Assembly: GCA_014843695.1 (NCBI GenBank)
Contig: CM026390.1
Coordinates: forward strand, 10,549,890 to 10,613,889
Direction of reading: 5' to 3'
DNA from: Archivesica marissinica
Lineage: Eukaryota > Mollusca > Bivalvia > Venerida > Vesicomyidae
Length of the DNA stretch: 64,000 nucleotides
In this document: positions 61,019-64,000 of the stretch, in pieces
How the letters are laid out: each line of letters opens with the position of its first letter
How positions within the stretch are numbered: position 1 is the first letter of the stretch
Made by a program: the position numbers and the translations under genes
Notes under the pieces: model-generated
The model's input: the letters and a program-made list of their open reading frames with translations, nothing else
What the model was told of the DNA's origin: nothing
Database searches by the model: none

Positions 61019-61687
61019 CTATTTGTTGCCCTCCGTCACTGTGTCATCTCCATGTATCTCGTGCTGATGTCTATTTATAGAAACTGGGGAATTCCGGTCT
61101 CTGCTTGTTGACACACTACGGCCATACGGGTTTGATGAGTGTGTACGCCGAATACTGCGGTTTCGTGTACGAGAACCATGTGTAAAACCTTTGTTACTGT
61201 TTGACTCAGTCTTTGCGCTGGATGTATTTTGTATGTTGATATGTGCACTAGATCTAAAGGGGGAATAATCCTTGCTTTGCAAATTCGTTTCATTGAGAGT
61301 TATGGTATTTGTGTCACAAGAATGGATTATACGAGTCGGAGTACTGTTTTCTGACACGGTAAGTGTTGCGCTTTCTGTCTGTCTTGGTATATATTGTGTA
61401 GCACTTTGTACTGGCAATGTAACTCTTTGGGACGAGGACTGTTCATTTGGGGCTAAGGTAATCAGTGCCTCCATTTGAGGGGGTAATGTATTTACAGTTG
61501 ATGTATGTATGGATAACTCTGACACTGTATAACTATTTGTGGGGCAGCTATTCATATGTGTATCATGTGGGGAGTCATTTTCCTGTATATCTGGAACTCG
61601 GTGCGGAGGAATAAACTCACTATATGATACACTCTCTGCTGAAGCACTGTTGTTCTCTGCTGAAGTCTCTCCCCCCCCCTGAGGCAC
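61019..61687 (-). CDS. LINE ORF1, C-terminal extension (second half after a frameshift)
   Basis: 223 codons, low complexity, rich in Ser/Thr/Asn/Pro, with a basic stretch (SRTRNRSIRRTHSSN) near the end. It overlaps the end of the upstream ORF1 frame at a run of nine C on the plus strand (61671-61679) and continues it in style (Pro/Asn/Gln-rich), while the upstream frame past that run becomes dissimilar. I take both as one ORF1 broken at the homopolymer. No domain recognised in this half. Confidence 0.55.
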   Translation of the reverse strand: MPQGGGETSAENNSASAESVSYSEFIPPHRVPDIQENDSPHDTHMNSCPTNSYTVSELSIHTSTVNTLPPQMEALITLAPNEQSSSQRVTLPVQSATQYIPRQTESATLTVSENSTPTRIIHSCDTNTITLNETNLQSKDYSPFRSSAHINIQNTSSAKTESNSNKGFTHGSRTRNRSIRRTHSSNPYGRSVSTSRDRNSPVSINRHQHEIHGDDTVTEGNK

Positions 61688-62424
61688 TCTAAAAACGAGG
61701 TATTTTCAGGAGGGTTAGGAATGGTTACCTCGTTCAATGGTTGTGTATGTAGCTGAGGTAGTACTACATTTAATGCCGTGTTTATTGCTGTACCAATTGG
61801 GGGTAAACTATTAATAGGTACACTATTCATCATGTGTTCGTTTTGTGGCCCATATCTCGCCAATTGATCACTTGGTGGCAATTGTGCCATGTTCAGCACT
61901 TGATGAGATTGGTTACTCACTGGTGGACCCAAGGGGGGATAACTGATTCCTGGATATGTCACAGTGTTCACTAGCGGCACTGGTGGTCCTGTATACGGAA
62001 ATTGCACAGCACATAAGTGTGCATATGTATTTGTTTGCTGTCCATGGCTACCTACATTTACAACTTGTGGCCCTTGTTGGTTCGAACTGGTCCTTTCTAC
62101 CGGTGGTGGGTTAGCGGTATTCACACATCTCGTTTGTGACAAGGGAAATGTTGATATTTGCTCTGGTTTCTGTACGTTTGATGAGGGTGCAGTGTTCACA
62201 AGGGGATACGCGGGTTGGACTTCTATGAGATCAATGTTATTTAGTCGGTTACCTCTGACGTAATAGTTCCACTGGGGGAACTCATCATGTATAACTCTTC
62301 CGTCAACAATCAGTTTTGCCGGATACACTATTTTCACTTTAGCTTGAGGATTTCGGGATCTCTGCTCTTTGTATTTCGGCCATAATCTGGATCGTGAATC
62401 CTGAATCTCCTTTGGATAGTCCAT
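61672..62424 (-). CDS. LINE ORF1, nucleic-acid-binding C-terminal domain and Pro-rich tail (first half)
   Basis: The ATG at 62424 opens with DYPKEIQDSRSRLWPKYKEQ, then KLIVDGRVIH, a pattern typical of the last part of L1-type ORF1 proteins (the Transposase_22 CTD) that bind element RNA. Codons before the ATG (PGISID, back to a stop near 62445) also fit the family, so the real N-terminus (coiled coil, RRM) is missing and this ATG is internal. After about residue 75 the chain is a long Pro/Asn/Gln/Val-rich region with no domain I recognise. The frame runs on to 61552, but past the C-run at 61671-61679 it looks out of frame. Confidence 0.6.
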
Positions 62425-62440
62425 ATCAATGGAAATACCT

Positions 62441-62989
62441 GGTACACCCCTAGTCTAAGTTTAAATATGTTGTGTACCGTAAATTGTTTTCCAAGCGCAT
62501 TTGAAGTACACTAATGGTCACTTTACGTTGTAATATTATTAGTCCATCTTTTTATCCCATTTCAGAGTATTTTACGTGCGTGATACGATACGAGACCTCG
62601 ATATAAAGTCTAATCCGAATATAATTAGTGGCAGCTGGAGATAGAACATGCGCTCCCGTGGATTCCCAGCGTGTTGACCCGTCTATATCTACTTAATATA
62701 TACATACAAGAAAATGTATTTATGGTGTTGCGGTTATGTTTATGCATTATATTTTCTCTTGCTTTTCAGACATGTTGGTACATGTACTTCGCGTTGGTGT
62801 GCTTCATTGGTATGGTTGTTTTCTCAACTTCTCGATATCTGAGAAATAGTGACAAGCCAACACACTTGGTTAAGAACAAAGGAAGGTAATAACTAATTAT
62901 AGATACAATTGATACATACACATGTACGTGCGTGTGTGAGTGCATTATAAATACATAGAAATTGCGTGCGTGCAATGATACAGACATAT
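62441..62989. other. Sequence between two LINE fragments; no gene seen
   Basis: AT-rich. A 72-codon plus frame at 62671-62889 has hydrophobic runs but no recognisable motif or supporting context, so I do not call it a gene. Confidence 0.5.
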
Positions 62990-63470
62990 ACCCATTACAG
63001 ATTCTCCTCTGTAAGGTGTATACTTATTATACCCGATGGCATTGTTGCCAAACTTAAACCAGTCGAGATCAGAAGAGACAAAGATATTGTAAAAGTAATG
63101 CACACGTATCTTTGGGAGGGAAGACCGGATAAAATTAAAAGCCTGAGAGACAATTACAGAAGACTATTGTAAAGGGGGACTTAACATTATTGATTTTGAT
63201 TGTAGACGCTACCAAGCAGTTGGGTAAAACCTTTATTAGAAAATAATAACAGATCGCTTATCAAACAGATATACATTTCACAATTATTATATTTCGGGGG
63301 GAAGCTTAATTTGTGAATGTAATATAATTTATATTATGAAAATAAAGTCAAAAATAAACTCAAAGGGGCCATTTTTGACAGATATCATACTATCATGGAA
63401 TACGATCAAGCTGGTGAACAATCAGACTAATACAAACAAAGATCTAATTAGGGAATAATCGTTTAATTTA
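62990..63470 (+). pseudogene. Decayed LINE reverse-transcriptase C-terminal fragment
   Basis: Fragments in shifting frames read as the post-RT part of an L1-like ORF2: HTYLWEGRPDKIKSLRDNYR near 63103, GGLNIIDFD near 63177, VKPLLENNNRSLIKQIYIS near 63223 with LLYFGGKLNL following, and DIILSWNTIKL near 63381. The phrase W-EG-PDKIK followed by a GGL-IDF segment is a recognisable LINE signature. At least two frameshifts and stops make it a dead remnant. It is opposite in orientation to the larger LINE. Confidence 0.6.
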
Positions 63471-63602
63471 AAATTAAAATAACACATTTTATTATAACAT
63501 ATAGTACGACAGAGGAATAAAATATATGACTTTAGAAAACATACCTTCTGTTCATTTAAAGAGCTAACAAACATTTATGATATACATATAAAGCATACAT
63601 AA

Positions 63603-63690
63603 TAATTCAATTCAATTCAAAATATTTTATTTGGCATAAACATATAACATGTTCATCGCCATAAATCAAATAACATGGCGGTTATAATAA
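63603..63690 (-). mobile_element. Candidate LINE 3' end with (GAATT)n tail
   Basis: On the minus strand CCAAATAAAATATTTT is followed by GAATTGAATTGAATT, a combination of AATAAA and pentanucleotide tail often seen at invertebrate LINE 3' ends (from memory). Only the tail is recognisable. Confidence 0.45.
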
Positions 63691-63834
63691 CATATGTTGA
63701 GAAAAGTGTGTGTATTATTAATTACATGTAAATATGTACATACATACACACACATATCCATATGTATATATATTTGTTTTAATAATACAATATATTCTAA
63801 TATATACATATATACATATATAACACACATATAT

Positions 63835-63892
63835 ATACATACATACATACATACATACATACATACATACATACATACATACATACATACAC
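63835..63892. repeat. (ATAC)n microsatellite
   Basis: Uninterrupted CATA tetranucleotide run of about 14 units. Confidence 0.98.
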
Positions 63893-63916
63893 ATGCATGC
63901 ACGCACGCAGCAGCCA

Positions 63917-63996
<80 letters not shown>

Positions 63997-64000
63997 CCAC
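63893..64000. repeat. (ACGC)n microsatellite, continues past the window
   Basis: CATGCATGC passes into ACGC tetranucleotides, with one AGCAGCC interruption at about 63908-63914. It is adjacent to the ATAC run, so the two form a compound microsatellite. Frames across it (Arg-Ala-Cys-Val repeats) are not genes. Confidence 0.98.

Larger units (their letters stand above)
59413..62440 (-). mobile_element. APE-type non-LTR retrotransposon (LINE), 5'-truncated, with an assembly gap
   Basis: On the minus strand: the C-terminal part of ORF1 (62424-61019, split by one frameshift), the endonuclease start of ORF2 (60997-60832), a 1000-N gap, the ORF2 C-terminus (59831-59629) and a 3' stem-loop (59413-59543). 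The order is that of a two-ORF LINE. ORF1 begins inside its C-terminal domain, so the insertion is 5'-truncated, as is usual for LINEs. A complete ORF2 needs roughly 2.7 kb, more than the N run allows, so the gap is undersized or two related copies are joined. The clade is not certain (L1/Tx1-like or Jockey/CR1-like). Confidence 0.75.

Noticed and set aside
62671..62889. A 72-codon frame with hydrophobic segments
   Set aside because: Short, low complexity, no context or similarity that I recognise.
63666..64000. Arg-Ala-Cys-Val and Cys-Met-Tyr-Val repeat proteins
   Set aside because: Translations of the tetranucleotide microsatellites.

Overview
The window is animal nuclear DNA with no prokaryotic signal: no operons, no bacterial genes, no CRISPR. 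The mobile elements (a P52rIPK-like hAT transposase, a tyrosine-recombinase retrotransposon of the DIRS/Ngaro type, APE-type LINEs, a tRNA-derived SINE) and the AT-rich intergenic DNA suggest a marine invertebrate. A mollusc, perhaps a bivalve, is my best guess from general similarity; no host gene or marker proves it.

About two thirds of the window (1-43947) is three unrelated minisatellites lying end to end. A 33-bp unit fills 1-5703, a 39-bp unit fills 5704-19520, then comes a 1000-N assembly gap, and a 22-bp unit fills 20521-43947. All three show higher-order repeats (156 and 234 bp in the 39-bp array; 328, 418, 814, 1100, 1346 and 1693 bp in the 22-bp array). Because 33 and 39 are multiples of three, these arrays contain long open frames on both strands that look like proteins but almost certainly are not. 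One SINE (22075-22318) sits in the 22-bp array with an 11-bp target duplication, and a paralogous empty site lies about 1.3 kb away.

From 43948 onward the DNA is complex and dominated by mobile elements. 44647-46747 is a hAT DNA transposon with 15-bp inverted termini and a long transposase frame that lacks the N-terminal zinc finger and a usable ATG. 47163-53114 (minus strand) is a YR retrotransposon: SGNH-hydrolase-like ORF, small ORF, gag with zinc knuckles, RT-RNase H, then a frameshifted tyrosine recombinase. 53270-53595 is a small foldback element. 53702-54013 is a fragment resembling a SWIM-type protein N-terminus. 56397-57395 is a palindrome with arms of nearly 0.5 kb.

59413-62440 (minus strand) is a 5'-truncated LINE (ORF1, endonuclease start, second 1000-N gap, ORF2 C-terminus, 3' stem-loop). 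62990-63470 is a decayed LINE fragment on the plus strand, 63603-63690 is a LINE 3' tail, and the window ends in ATAC and ACGC microsatellites.

I see no intact host gene. The items most worth a second look are the satellite block and its hierarchy, the SINE with its internal empty site, the YR retrotransposon with an SGNH domain whose usual Asp is absent, and the 1-kb palindrome.
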